Shown here: piece after piece, positions 1 to 12,729 of the stretch
How the letters are laid out: each line of letters starts with the position of its first letter
Position numbering within the stretch: position 1 is the stretch's first letter
Assembly: GCA_036897445.1 (NCBI GenBank)
Contig: JAYMTL010000042.1
Coordinates: forward strand, 1-64,000
Direction: 5' to 3'
Source: Pelargonium tetragonum
Taxonomy: Eukaryota; Streptophyta; Magnoliopsida; Geraniales; Geraniaceae
DNA length: 64,000 bases
Position numbers and translations under genes: made by a program
The notes under the pieces: generated by a model
Seen by the model: only the letters and a program-made list of their open reading frames with translations
Databases searched by the model: none
Told to the model about the DNA's origin: nothing

Positions 1-3000
1 AATCTTGTCCTTGAATTAAGAAAAGTGCAATCTCAAGCCCTCTAGAGTTTCCAGTGTTTATATTATTCTAACTTAACCTCTTAAAATAAAAAGTCTTCCC
101 TGTTGTGTTGCTGAATTCCAATTAAGAAGCTTGTAGAACCCTATTTGAGAAATCCAGAAAGTTAGGGATTTTTCTAAATAAAACAGAGATAGGAGGTTTG
201 ATCCATAAAATTGCAACTGAGTAAATATCTCTGGCAAGCTTTTTTGATATGATGTTTGTATCTCTTTTCCTGTATATAAGGGGCACTTGTTTTGAGGTAG
301 AATGATTCCTGAATAAGTGTTAAAAAGACTTAGTATAAGTATTAGAAAATTCCCGATGAGGTGTACTTAAGAAAGCAATTCGGATCTAACTAAATAACTA
401 AATAAGGAGTACTCCTATTTTTTACTTTTACTATACTATTTAGAACTCTTACTTAACTTAAATTCTAATAATACCGGATACAAGTAGGAATCCCTTGCGA
501 AAGCTTTATATAGTATCTTCTACGCGCCCCTTTTTCGAAGAAGCGCTACGCAGTCTTTCTGAATTATCTCAAAGAGCCGCTCATTAATAAGCTGTAGCTC
601 GAAAAGAAAAGCTTTGCCTGTAATTTCTTAAGTTAGGTGTACAAGAATTACTAAAAAAATATTCGAAAAAGGCTTTGCAACAGGCTTTTATAGACAAAGT
701 ACCACCGGCGACATAAGCTCTCCGCCCTGAGCGCTATAGATAGATGCTTCAGAGGGCCCTGCGCTTCTACCGACCCAGCAAAAACTGCGGTATACAACAG
801 CATCAAATAGCTTGCAGTAGCTTCCCTCATAGGATACCTTTCTTGTGAAATAGAATAAAGGTTAAGAGTCTAAGACTCAGATATAGTTTTTAGCTGCTGC
901 TATTTTTTTTTTGTTTAAAAAGGAGGAAGAAAACATCCAAATAATAGCATTTTTGTTTCTATTCAACTTCTATTATTATTTATTATAGGTTATAGGGGAC
1001 CCGCAGGTACAAGGAATTTTTTACTGACTTAGCTACGCCGGGTAAGGGAAACATATAATATATAGTTAGAACACGCTTATGAGAAGTAAAGAAGTAAATT
1101 ATCTCTTTAGTCAAAATTTTTTCTTTACTACTTTAATTTATACTGATAACCAAAAATCTTGTAGGGTCTTAAGGCACCTCTTTAGTAGAGCAATCCTACA
1201 TAGCTAGAGGACACACCTACTAAACTTTACTACTCAAAAAAGATATCTTCATTCCTAAAACCAAAACCTAGTCTGACCGAGCGAAAACTATACTGACTTA
1301 ATTTTACTTAGTACGAAACTGCGCCTCTTGCCCTGATCATTTTATGGTAATACGGCTATTTAATCAAATCTTAGTCATTTTAGTACCCCCCCCCTTTTTG
1401 AAATATTGTTATGGTAAGCTTTCTCTAAACGCCTACTTTTTTTTGATACCAGGGATTTGAAATTAATAAATTTAGCACACCTCTCGTAGGCGCTCGCACC
1501 ACATAAAGATGAGTTAAATTTGCGTATCAGTACGAACGCTTTAATAAATTTCTCTATGTAGAAACCCTTTTTACTTGCCCAGTTATTGCACGCAATCTCT
1601 TAAAAAAGAAAGGATAACTGGTAAAACCCCGAGTTTCCTAATTTTCTCTGTAAAGTCCTTTTTGTTAGTTAAAAGATATCCGTGTTATATTACCCCTTCA
1701 TTATAAAAATGAAATTCCTGGGTTTTGCGGTATATTTTCTTCCTAAGAGCTTTGTTATAATAACAACTTGTGTAAAGCCTTCCGTTTTCGACTTATAGTT
1801 CATATTGCCCTCTTCCCTTTTTAATGAAAATAATGTAACACGTCAAGCTAGTAGGATACATAAGGTATCCCTCCTAATTTACTAGATTTTAGCAAAGCAA
1901 GGCTCTCATTATACACTGTAAAGCAGAGCTGATTCATATTCAAAATTACCCGTTTCATGAGTTTTCCTGCCAAAATAATTAAAACCTAAAAATCGAGAGT
2001 TCAAATCAGTAAGTTATTCAACCTCCCACCATCGCGCAGTCCTCCTTTCGAATTAGCAAAAGCTTTTCTTCAGTTCAGTAAGAGTCACCTATTACTCTAT
2101 CTATCTCAAGTCTTCCCAATTCCTAAGACAGATACCTTCAGTTTCGTGTATCCAATTCTCGAGTGCCATCCCAGATTGACTTTTTCCAAGCCAAGCTTCC
2201 TCCGCCTAAACCCCAGAGTCTACTACATACTTAAGGTTAGGTCAAATACCCGGAGGATTTGGAAGGATTCGAGTTACAAGATTAAACGCTCCATATCATA
2301 ATAAATTAGAGCTGCATTAGAGAGTTTTCCTAAGGAAAGGATCCCTTTATACTTGTTAGAATAAGTTCATTTAGAAAGAACTACTGCCTCTCATCAGATA
2401 AGTCTTATTCTATACTATGAGATTTCAGTAAGGTTTTCTACCATAGCATAAGCAGATCCCCAACCTCAACTTATTAAAGTTACATGGCTTTAAACTCCAG
2501 CGATTATAGGCCTTGTGTTCCTTTACCCTTAATGAGCTTTCTACAAAAACAAAGCATTGGTTTATCTTTATTAGTCGTTTGAAATTTATTGCAACCTTCA
2601 TACTAGATCAATTTTTGGACTTCCTTGAATGTAAGGGTGGGCTCTTTTATTCTAAAGAAACTAAAAGCACTAATAATCTGTAAATACACTTTGTAAGGGT
2701 CCACAATTAGACGCAAAAAGCGCTCAAGGGTTCGGATCACATCAAAGTTGACTTTATTAAGGAAGTAATAAACATTAGGAGGAGCCTTAGAAGTGAGCTA
2801 CCGGGTTTTCCTGCAAATATTTGAGCACTGGGTCTTGCGAGAATTTCTGCCTCCTGATGTATTTATAAAAGAGCCCGCCAACCTACCATTTAATAAATAA
2901 GTGGTAAGAAAGTAAACTAACCGGGAGTTAATAAAGGGGCTATAACTTTTAGTGTATACTTTTAACAATAACAAATTTGCATTTATATAATAGATCCTTA

Positions 3001-6000
3001 AAGTTCTTGTTAGGCCCCCCTGAAAAAGAAGCTCTAACTGAATCGTATATTTTAATCTAAGTTTAAGGAGCAGACTTATAAAGGGCCTGGTTTCTTTATA
3101 ATAACTAAACACCCTTATGAACTTGCGAATTTCGTTTAGAAAACCCAGCTCTAGGCGTACGGGTTCCGCTTGGGATCCTAACATTCCTATATAGAGATAT
3201 TCCCGGCTTTAAACTCTAAGGGAAAGGTGTCTCTTTCAAAATTAGATACTAAAAGGTCCCCGTAAGCTCTAAATATTCTACAGTACACTAAAGGTTTCAG
3301 ACTTCCATATTAATAAAAGCTTTGACAGGAAGGTCCTTATTAAGTTCTTATATCTTGTTTCCTCAGGTCATTTTTAGGATTTCCCAGTATTTTTACACTC
3401 CCATTTATTATATTAAAACCTTAGCTACTGAAATTGAATTAATAAGTTAAAAAAGGGGTGTTATAGCTATCTATTTTAAGGATATCCGTTTTTAAGGTCA
3501 TATAGATTCAAGAATTTATTGAAATTGATAGGATTTTAAAGGAAGCTCAAATCAAAGGAATTCTTATAGTTAGATATTTGACTGAAACAAGAGTCCTCTT
3601 TTTATCTTATATACCCTATGGGAGTCATGTATAACTCTAAATTCTAGTATCTTGGCCTCTATTATCAGACTTAGTGCAAAGTTTTCCTACTGAAGCTAAT
3701 GAAAAATTCTTTGTCTAATCCTAGGATTTTCTTTAGGGAATCTGATTTTGTGTTAACCCTCTTTTTTCTAGTATAGATTTAGTCTTCTTGATTCCTAACC
3801 CAAGCTGCGACTAACAAGACTTCTCTTAGATTTTAATAGGGATTGCCCCCTTTTAAGAGCTTGATTTTATCTTGTAAACTAGACCCAGTTCTATCCTATT
3901 CACAACATTTACCTTACCTTGTACTTTGACTAGAGACTCCAGTGAAGCCTTTACTATTTGACTTTGACACTAACTAAAGGACTCCCCTTTCTAAATAACT
4001 AGAAATTAGAGAGGTCCTTTAGTTATTTTAGTTTTTAAGTATAAGATAGTAATAGAGGTAACTCAGTTTCGTTAGTTTCGCAATGGATACCCTATAGACA
4101 CACCAACCCCAAAACTTGTGACTCTTCATGATAACTTCGATTTTAGTAGTGTCTTACTGTAGCTCTGCCGCTGTATTTGTGTATTAGCGGTATTACCCAG
4201 CCGTCTGGATAGCTTTTTACTAGCTTGGTTTATTTGTGACTTAGTAAAAACTACTATAAGGATCCAACCAAATTATAAGCAATAGAAGCTAAAATACGAT
4301 ACAAATGAGGAGTTACATAGAGAGAAAGGTAGGGATGGATATCAGAACAATAAGAATAAGGATACCTAAGAGAAAGAGTCCAACTCGGGTGTTTAATTCA
4401 TAGAAACCTCAAAAGTTAAGTAGCGGCATTTGCTCGAATGCTTGTAGGATTTCCTAAAAAAACCCAGTCGCGCGAGAATTTTAAAGCTTAAGAATCCACT
4501 ATGTGCCCTAACATAATTTGTAAGTTAGTGAGCGATTTTTATATTAATAAAGTAATCACTTCAAAGTTTTGACTTCCTTTAATAAACTATCCGAGCGCCC
4601 TTCTTGGAAGCGTAGGTAAATATTCAAAAAATCTACCTTTAAGTTTGTCTTTCTTGTAGAGTCTTAGCCCTAAATATATCCGGGCAGTTTCCAGTGCTTG
4701 AGATTTTCTAGTACTCGTGAGTGAAGCATCAATTATCTTTTCTAATCAAATTAGAGCTAAGTAATTTATGGCTGTATTAACCTTTTCTATCTCCTCCTAT
4801 AGGTTCCAAACTCTAATTCTTCTTATTGGCTTGTTCTATCCCTTTCGATAGCCGCCCTTTTAACTCCTCCCGAGATCTTAAAGTATTCGGGTTCTTACTT
4901 TTTACTTGCCTCCTTCTTTACTGGAATCCGCTATAATTTCAGTCCCAAACTGGTTCTTGAAGAAGTTTGCTCTAGTTAGAAGTGATTTTGTTTTAAAAAT
5001 TCTGACACCTAATTATTGACAAGTGTTTATGAAACAAAGATTAAGGGAAACTTATTACAATTCTGCTCTTCCTATAGATATTCTAGCCAAAATACTTATA
5101 ATATGGGGTACCTAGGTTCTTTTGACATTTAGTAATTCATATTAACCTGCGGGAATCCGGTAGAGCACAGCCCTGTGAGTTAACTTACTTCACTATACCT
5201 TATTCTTGAGTATTAGGAGTACCCGCAACAACTCTGGGGGTTTAAATGCTAGATAGTAATAAAAAAGACAGGGTCCCTCTTGTACTGACGGGTGTCTATA
5301 GTAAAAGTACGCGCATACAGAAACCTTGTTTATAAATAAATGAAGCTTACTGGGAAATATACGAGGATTTCCCCGACGAAGCGTAGCTTAGGTATCTCTT
5401 GTCACCAAACACTCGACAAAAAAATTTCCTAAAAAATGAAACTTGTCTTGAAACTCTCCAGGATAAGGGCTACTGAACTATAAGTAAATCCATAACTAAA
5501 AAACAACTTAGTTTTGTGGTTTCCGTTTTTCACAAAGGCTCCCTTAAAGGTTACGCAAGGATCCGACATTTTTTTTGCCTTTCTGCTATGCTTTTAGGAA
5601 CCTTTTCTTGTAATTTAGAACAGGAATACTCGTATTAAGATCCGAGGGCCCGGGGTTGGATTTAACAGATGTCCATAGGTTATCCTAAGGAGCCCTGTAT
5701 AGCTGCTAAGATTGAAATTTGATAAGACCTACTTTTAGTTTTTATAAGGTTATTCATAGTTGCTAAATTTACAAGTACATCTCACCGCACTCTCTTTAAA
5801 ATAGGGCTAAAAACAACCTCGACAGCATAATAGTGGGCTTTTATCTCTTTGGGTACTATCCGGAAGAAAAGCTTTTGAATTTCAAAAAGATGTAGCAGAA
5901 TCGAGTCACCCGGCAAAAAGGGACCTCTCAATTTTAAAAATATTGCGGGACAGATAAGAGTTAGATTTCAAAGTTCTAATATATGCTTGTTCAACACATT

Positions 6001-9000
6001 TTTGCAGGGATCTTATTTATAATTATGGGAGTACCTAGGTTATTCTTTTTATATATGCTATACTTAAGGAAACCTACTTAAGTCAAACGGGGTTCCCGCA
6101 AAAAAAGAGGGGGCTTTATTAAAATTTTTTTGACGCGATTTAACCGCATGTTCCTTTAATCTAGACTAGCTAAATACGGGGGCAATTTCGGGAATTTTTC
6201 CTATTATAAACCATGAATTCCCTTGGCAGTTGTTAGAATCTTACTTAAAACCAGCCGATAGCGTTAGTACTTTAATATTAGAAAATTTCAGTAGAGTAAT
6301 AATGCGTTTAGATAGTCATGCAGCCGGAGCTTTTTATGCCCTTAAGATAAGAAAGGGAGCCTGAATGCATAGAGTCTTTCTTTTGTGGTAGGAGTTGAGC
6401 CCTGCTATTTATCGAAAGCTAAGTTCCCTGTAGGTAATAACAAACAAGTATAATTTCTCCTTTACAAGGGCCCACAAAAATTCTTTATACGGGCGCCAAA
6501 ATGAAAACAAAGCCGCAACTTTTGCATTGAGAAGGAGGCCCTTTTAGACTCAAGTTACCTGGGCGGCCTATTAGTGTAGCTATAGAAAGGGACTTTATTG
6601 GTGGTAAGTCTTTCCTTTCTCTCGTAGGGCATTTTTTACTTATAGTAAGCCCTTTCTAATCCGGATTTACGAACTGTTACAAATATTACTGAAACTTAAT
6701 AAGGGAGAGTCTATCATACACCGTTTTCTACCCCAGTTGCTTCAATCTTTTATATACACAAAATAAGCCTCGAGTTCCTTTTAGTGTGTTTTTTTATAAT
6801 AGAGTTGGGTTTGGGCCAAATTACTTTCTAAATTCTCCTTAAAGGTTAAAGGTATACCAGTAAGTCCTTTCATTTTGTATAATGATTAAGAGGGCAAGAA
6901 ACCTAAAAAAGCAGAATACCAAAACTAAAAATTTTCATTATAATTTCAATTAATGTTAATGAAATATATACTATAAATCCTTGTACACTTTACAAGTCAA
7001 CTAAGAATCCCCCTTTCCTCAGAGAGAAAACAGGCTACAAAAAGCGAATCTTGGGCTTCTCCTTAGTCTTTCAAAATCTTAGATAATAAGACTCCCCTTA
7101 ATTTTTAAAGACACTAGCCCCTAGAAAGATAAAGGGCACGGAAATCCTTTAGCTTTTAAGACACTTTATTGTTTATTCACACGTTTCTTTTACAAGTAAG
7201 GTGGAGGCCCAAGACCCTAGCTACTAAGCGGATCCTTATTAGAAAGAAAAAAGTCCTCTTTTTGATAGGCCCCTTTTGTATACTCTTGTCTTTTATATCC
7301 TTGGCAGTACTTAATAAAGATTTTATAATACTAAAAATCTTCCTTGCTTTTCGGGATTTCTGAGGAGTTCTAATAAATTGACTGGAGCAAAGGACAAGCA
7401 TAAAGTATACCTTAAACTTAAACCCCTATAAAGTAAAGTTATAATAAAAAGTTTTACCGCACGCCTATCTCTTAATCTAGTTGCTTCTATCTACTTGCAA
7501 GCATTCTTAAGGAGGGAGCTAGCTATTTTTTTGCTGTGCTAACCCCCCCCTGGCCGGTAATATTCTAAAAGTCTATGTTTCGCTAAAAGCTAGAAGAAAG
7601 CCTGGCAATTTGTCAACAAGGGATTTGGGGAATTCTAAGGTAAAAACACTCCAGTCTCTGCTTTCGGTTAGCTATTTTCTTCTGTTCAATATTTATAAGA
7701 AATTTCAAGAAAAGGGAGTCCGTCCTTGTATTTTTATAATTCGTTTTTATAATGAGGCCCTCAGTAGAATTTGCTTAAACAGAAAGAAGCCTTACTTAAC
7801 AAAAGAGTTATACGAGGCCTTTTTCATTTCATAAGTTAATTTATAGGCTGTTAAAGCCTTGAGTATGTATATTAGACTTTTATGAGCTAAAGTTTTTTTA
7901 ACATATCCAGAAGGGCAAATGCAAGCTTTTTTCTAGTTATATACCAATAGTCGAGGGATTCTCCCCTTAGTTAATTCAGGGCATCGCATTAATATGATAG
8001 CACAGGAGTTGCACAGGAAATTGGGGCTATCCTTAGGGACAAACTGTAAAAGTACTGTTAAATAGGAAAGATAAAATAAAAGAGCCTAAGATACCAGACT
8101 ATATTAACTCTAAATTAACTCTAAGAGATAGCTACCCAAGACTTCTGGTAATCTAATTAAAGTGAATCAAGCGAAAAAGTTTGATAAAGGGTAAATTCCT
8201 GCCCGGGCTTAACAAGCTTAAAGTAGGTTTTGAAAATAGAAGCGAAGGGGTTTCCGCAATCTCTGTAAATCCTGCGAGTTCTTTATCTTTTCGCTAGACT
8301 GAAGAAAAAAGAAGCCCTTTATAGAAAAGGTACTTAAATAAAAAAAGGAGAATAAGCCAGGGTAGAAAATACAGTGTGTAAAAAACCTCTGCTATAGAGT
8401 GCTTTGAAACTCAAGATATATCATAAAAAAACTAAAAGGACCCTTTAAACTTCTTTTTATTAACGTCAAAAAAGCACTGAAAATGTAAATATGTATATAG
8501 ATAAAGGTTTAGGGCTGTCCAAAAAGCAAATCCTTAAATTAAATTTCTTCCAAGGGGCGCCTATTAAAATACAGTAACTTCTTTTAACAACTCCCTTGTG
8601 AGTAAAACAAAGATAAAAAGGCCCTTAAAAACAACTTTTACGCTTAAAGGGACTCGATTTCAGGATCCCTCTAAGGAGAATAGGAGGCTGGGTGTAGACA
8701 AGTAAAAAAACTTGCCGACAGCCCTGGATATTTTAAGGACTTCCAAACTAAAGATTAAGAAGATATTCTTGTAATAAACTTTTTTACTAATTAAAAGGCA
8801 GCCAAGTAGGATTAAGAAACACTCGCTTTTTGTATACATTCTTGCTTAGATCGGGAGAACTTTTCTTTCAGGGAAATTTGTTACGTACTTTTTAGGGGCC
8901 CTTTTAAAGGCTATATTTAATCTATTATCGCGGATCCCGGACGAATATGTTAGATTACTATAAGATCGGACTTTATCAATAGGGAATACTAGAAAACTGA

Positions 9001-11340
9001 GTTAAAGTATTGCAAGAAAGAAACTTAGCTATAGAAATGACTCGAATATATGTATAGTACAAAGAAGCTCTTATTATGCAAGGGGCTCCTTGTTAGCCAA
9101 AAGTCTATGCCGAATATGATAGTAGGTGCGGGATATAAAAAGGAAGCAACTGGGGTTTTACCAGCAGAGTTCAAAAGAACTTGGATTTTATTATTATCTA
9201 TAAAAAACCTTACTTACTTTCTATTACTTATAACTCAGGAAGACTTTCATTTATTCTTCTTTACAGTTATTTTAAGTCTTGCATCTTTATCACAACAAAA
9301 GAAATTTTCTCCTACTGAGGGACCCCAAAAAAACTCTTAAAGCTAGGCATAAAAGGTTTTTCTTGATTCTCGTACTCTCGAATTTTTCATTTTTGGAATT
9401 TAATTGATACTAAGAGCCCTCTCCTGTTAATGATAACGCAGTCTTTTTATTACAAACAATAACAAAGCACTGTAAAAATTTATGTATACTAATACTACTC
9501 CCTAAAGCGTTGAGTATAAAGATACTGTGTCTACTTTGTCAAGGAATACTAAAGAGAATTCTCGTTCTTAAAAGTTTGATTGACCGTAACTAAAAAATCC
9601 TCGTTGTGTAAGGAACCCCTTGTAACTGTACCTACTCTTCTACCTCTAGCTTCTGGAGGGAACCCTCGCGAATAATAAGGCACGACTAAACTTGGGCAAG
9701 CATTGGCTTCATAAAGGGGTTCTTGTCAATAAAGAATTTAATAGCACTCTTCGTTAAAAATACCGAGCTTCTAAAAATCAATCTCAACTAAGGCTATTCT
9801 ACTGAAGTTATAGGAGTTTTGGAGCTAGGATATCGAATTAGGAGAGTACTTTAGGCCTTATTTGCTTAATTCTTTTTAGCAAAGGCAAAGAATGGGGTGC
9901 CCAGGTGTCAAGTAAACCAATTCTACGATTATGCCTGTTATATCAATGGGGTTCTCCGGGCATTTTTAAGTCAGGTGGTATTACCAATTACCAAGTAAAA
10001 GTCCCTTGTGAAAAAGTAAATGGGAAGCTATCTACCTTCATCCGGTCTTTGCAAAAAAGCTAAAAGATAAATCTGATACAAGTCTTAGAAAGTTTGAAGT
10101 CTTTTTTAGAGAAGCCGCTTCCGCTGGAATTTATAGTATTAAGGACTCCTCTTAAGTAAAGGGGCTCTTGTAAAAGCTTAATTTAGTTTTTAGTAAAGAA
10201 AGTGACTTCCCCAAGTGTCGCACTATTTCAAACAAAGGAACAAGTACCAAAAAAAGAAGAAAGATAGGGCATAGTCCTTATTCACTTAAAATTGTAGGCT
10301 AAATAGAATTCCCTATAAAATAAAAGAAAGGGTCTAATAATACCAAAAACTCACAGGAACTTGGTAGGTTGGGGACTAAAGGTAATGTACTTAGCCGTGT
10401 AAAAAAATTCCTTGACACGGAGTAACTCATAAAGGGTTCAAAGTATCCCTCTTTTAAGCCCCGGTAACGCCTATAAATGTATAGGGATTTTGACCCTTAT
10501 TCCTAGGGAAAGGGATTCTGTATAAGCAAGGAGTACCTTATTAATGCTAGCTAGAGCTTGTTTTCTATGCAGCTAAATATGTTTTATTATTACTATTCTT
10601 TATATTCTATTTTATTATATATAGAATTCCTTACAGATTCGTAAGGTATCTCCCCTTTGTAGGAAAAGAAAATGTAGGCGATTACTGCTGTTTATAATTA
10701 TGAATTCTTTGCTGCTGAAATTAGGGGTATATAAAGGAATAGCGAATGTCCGAAATTTTGAGTTTGATAGTCTTTATAGTGCTAAGATACAGATACCTGC
10801 TAAACCTTTATCAAATCAGACAAATTGCCTATACCCCGGGGAGTTGAAACAGCATAAGTTGCTACATAGTATTCACTGAAACTTTTGTTTTATTTATCTT
10901 GTTTTTTGCTGCGGAAACTAGAGTATTGAAAAACTATAAAATGTACGCTAATCTTATTTTGAGCAACTCGTACTACCCAGGAAATGTATCGAATAAAAAA
11001 TTTAAAAGATTTAAACCTTTTTAACCTAGGCAAATCTTATCTTACTACCAAAAATCTTGATAAAGATGAAAACTCTTACTTCCTTCGTTAAGCTCTATTT
11101 ATGTCATTTATCTAGTGTTAACTTGCTTATTTCTATAGCAAACTTTTCCTTTTTTACTTTTGGATTTCGGAGATATGTTACGAAAAAAGAGCACTAGACG
11201 TACGAGAAAAGGACTTTGGTATTAGTCTTTTTTATAGTATATTAAGTACTGATAAAACTAAGGTATGAATCACTTAATAGAAACGGATTCGGATCCTCCT
11301 GCTGTCCTTGCTTGCAGTAAGGTCAGATAGTTTAGTTGTG
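1..11340. other. Non-coding stretch, no gene recognised
   Basis: No gene recognised on either strand. Open frames here, including the 128-codon frame at 2798-3184 on the minus strand, are no longer than chance predicts, have no recognisable domain, and no ribosome-binding or operon context. The stretch contains many short GC-rich palindromes (GGATCC near 2339, 5559, 7229, 8661 and 8931; GGGCCC near 754, 5646, 6468 and 8896), C-runs at 1386-1394 (nine) and 7543-7550 (eight), and a hairpin with a possible T-arm-like neighbour at 10395-10450. Nothing else stood out. Confidence 0.6.
10395..10420 (+). other. Hairpin
   Basis: CCGTGT (10395-10400) pairs perfectly with ACACGG (10415-10420) around a 14-nt A-rich loop. 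Just downstream AGGG (10433-10436) and CCCT (10447-10450) enclose TTCAAAGTAT, which resembles a tRNA T-loop with extra bases. No acceptor or anticodon arm can be built around it, so it is listed only as a structural element. Confidence 0.35.
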
Positions 11341-11384
11341 TGGAGTATAGCCAAGTGGTAAAGCACCGGGTTTTGATACCGGTA
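11341..11384 (+). tRNA. tRNA-Gln(UUG), 5' half only
   Basis: The 44 nt match the 5' half of bacterial/organellar tRNA-Gln. In order: acceptor strand TGGAGTA, the T8-A9 pair TA, a D-arm GCC-AAGTGGTAA-AGC with the conserved GG and one mismatch in its short stem, and anticodon stem CCGGG/ACCGG (four pairs, one G-A mismatch next to the loop). The loop TTTTGAT carries anticodon TTG at 11373-11375. After ACCGGTA the similarity stops abruptly: no TTCRA T-loop and no TACTCCA acceptor partner follow within the next 2 kb on this strand. It could be a truncated copy, a tRNA interrupted by an unrecognised intron, or one half of a split tRNA; the sequence does not decide. The product would decode CAA (and CAG). 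Confidence 0.75.
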
Positions 11385-12662
11385 AGAAGGGGTAATTGAT
11401 ATATCCGGAAGATTTTTCTTTCTAGCTATTTTTTTGACCCTTTTATAGGATGATTGGAAACCCTGCGATCTTTTACGTCAATTAAAAATTAGAATGGCTA
11501 GCAACTTTAAAAATGGAGTGCTTGTTTTGCAAGGTTTGAATAAATAGGGGTATTCTTCTAAATAAAGTAAAGTCTTTTATTTAATTACTTATATAGGATA
11601 TAAGTGGTTATAACGCTTTGTCTTTACCCGCAACAGATATGAAGGATTTCGAGACGAAAGGCGGGAATGCAAAGGGGAGCATGTACAAGGCAACTATCTT
11701 ACTACTATGCTGCCATTTTTCTTGTCTATTTCTTAAAATATTGAGTTACTTTAAAGTCAAATCCTGTGTAGTTCAGTTTAGAAACAAATTAGGGAATTGA
11801 TGCCTTAGGAGTTTCTTCAAGATATGCTTTTTATGAAAAAATTCTTATACTCATAAATTTGAGTGTTTCTTCGCTTTCGCGTTTTTAAAGGTCCGCCTAA
11901 CTTTAGATAGAAGCTAGCATCTTATATAACTTTTATAACCTTCATTTTTGCAAGATACAAACTTCTGGATAAGCAAGTAATAGCTTAATAAAAAACACGA
12001 CTCTATTTTCCAAACTGAAAGAGGAATTAAACCGGTTTAGGGGTATAACTTATTGATCGAATAATGAATGCTCCATTAGGTAGCCTACTGTTAAGATCTT
12101 AGAAATATTATTTATTTAGCATTTCAGGTAGCCCCACCATGCTCTATCACTTGAATATCGAGCTATTTTCCTCCTTGGAGTTCCTCTTATTGCTTTTGCA
12201 GTACAATTTGATATTTTTGAGAGCTCAAGAGCACTTATATACTGGTACGTAATAGATCCTCTCAAGGATTTTTTTTCTGGTTACTTAGAAGACAAAACAA
12301 AGATTATAATAGTCAACGAAGAGGGACTCTTTAGGGATATTTGCTGCAGTTTCATAGAGGAGGAGAAGAGGTTTTGAGAAAAAGACGGGCCCAGGGGTAA
12401 CACTCTTATTTTTGAGGATACATGACCAGTGCTTTATAAGTGATAGCGAATCTCTTATAAGCTTCTGGGAGGTATTCTTTTTTTAGTATAGGAGGTCGAA
12501 CTGTGAGTCTCATTATTATTATTTTTAACTTGATTACATTTTGGTATTAGTAAATAAAAAAGTCTCTCTTGCCTATTTCACACGGGTTAACACCCTTTAA
12601 TTTATATGGTGTCCTTAATATAAGATATGAGATATATCTATAGTAAGTAAGATTTATCAGAG

Positions 12663-12729
12663 AGAATCTCCATGGAATAAAAAGAGTCGAGTCCATCGAG
12701 TTAAATACCTAGAATCTCCATGGAATAAA
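12663..12729 (+). repeat. 19-bp direct repeat, period 48
   Basis: AGAATCTCCATGGAATAAA occurs at 12663-12681 and again at 12711-12729, separated by 29 unrelated bases. Both copies contain CCATGG. This could be a remnant tandem duplication of a 48-bp unit whose middle has diverged, or two insertions of a short repeat. Confidence 0.8.

Noticed and set aside
2798-3184. Longest open frame, 128 codons, minus strand
   Set aside because: About one frame of this length is expected by chance at this composition. No domain, signal or conserved motif was recognised, and nothing nearby suggests an operon.
9050-9340. 96-codon frame, plus strand, with hydrophobic stretches
   Set aside because: The start is TAT-embedded ATG without context. 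Hydrophobic runs are expected from T-rich sequence, and no family resemblance was seen.
11198-11216. GTACGAGAAAAGGAC, resembling the sarcin-ricin loop of LSU rRNA
   Set aside because: The invariant loop is broken by three extra A residues and there is no flanking LSU similarity.
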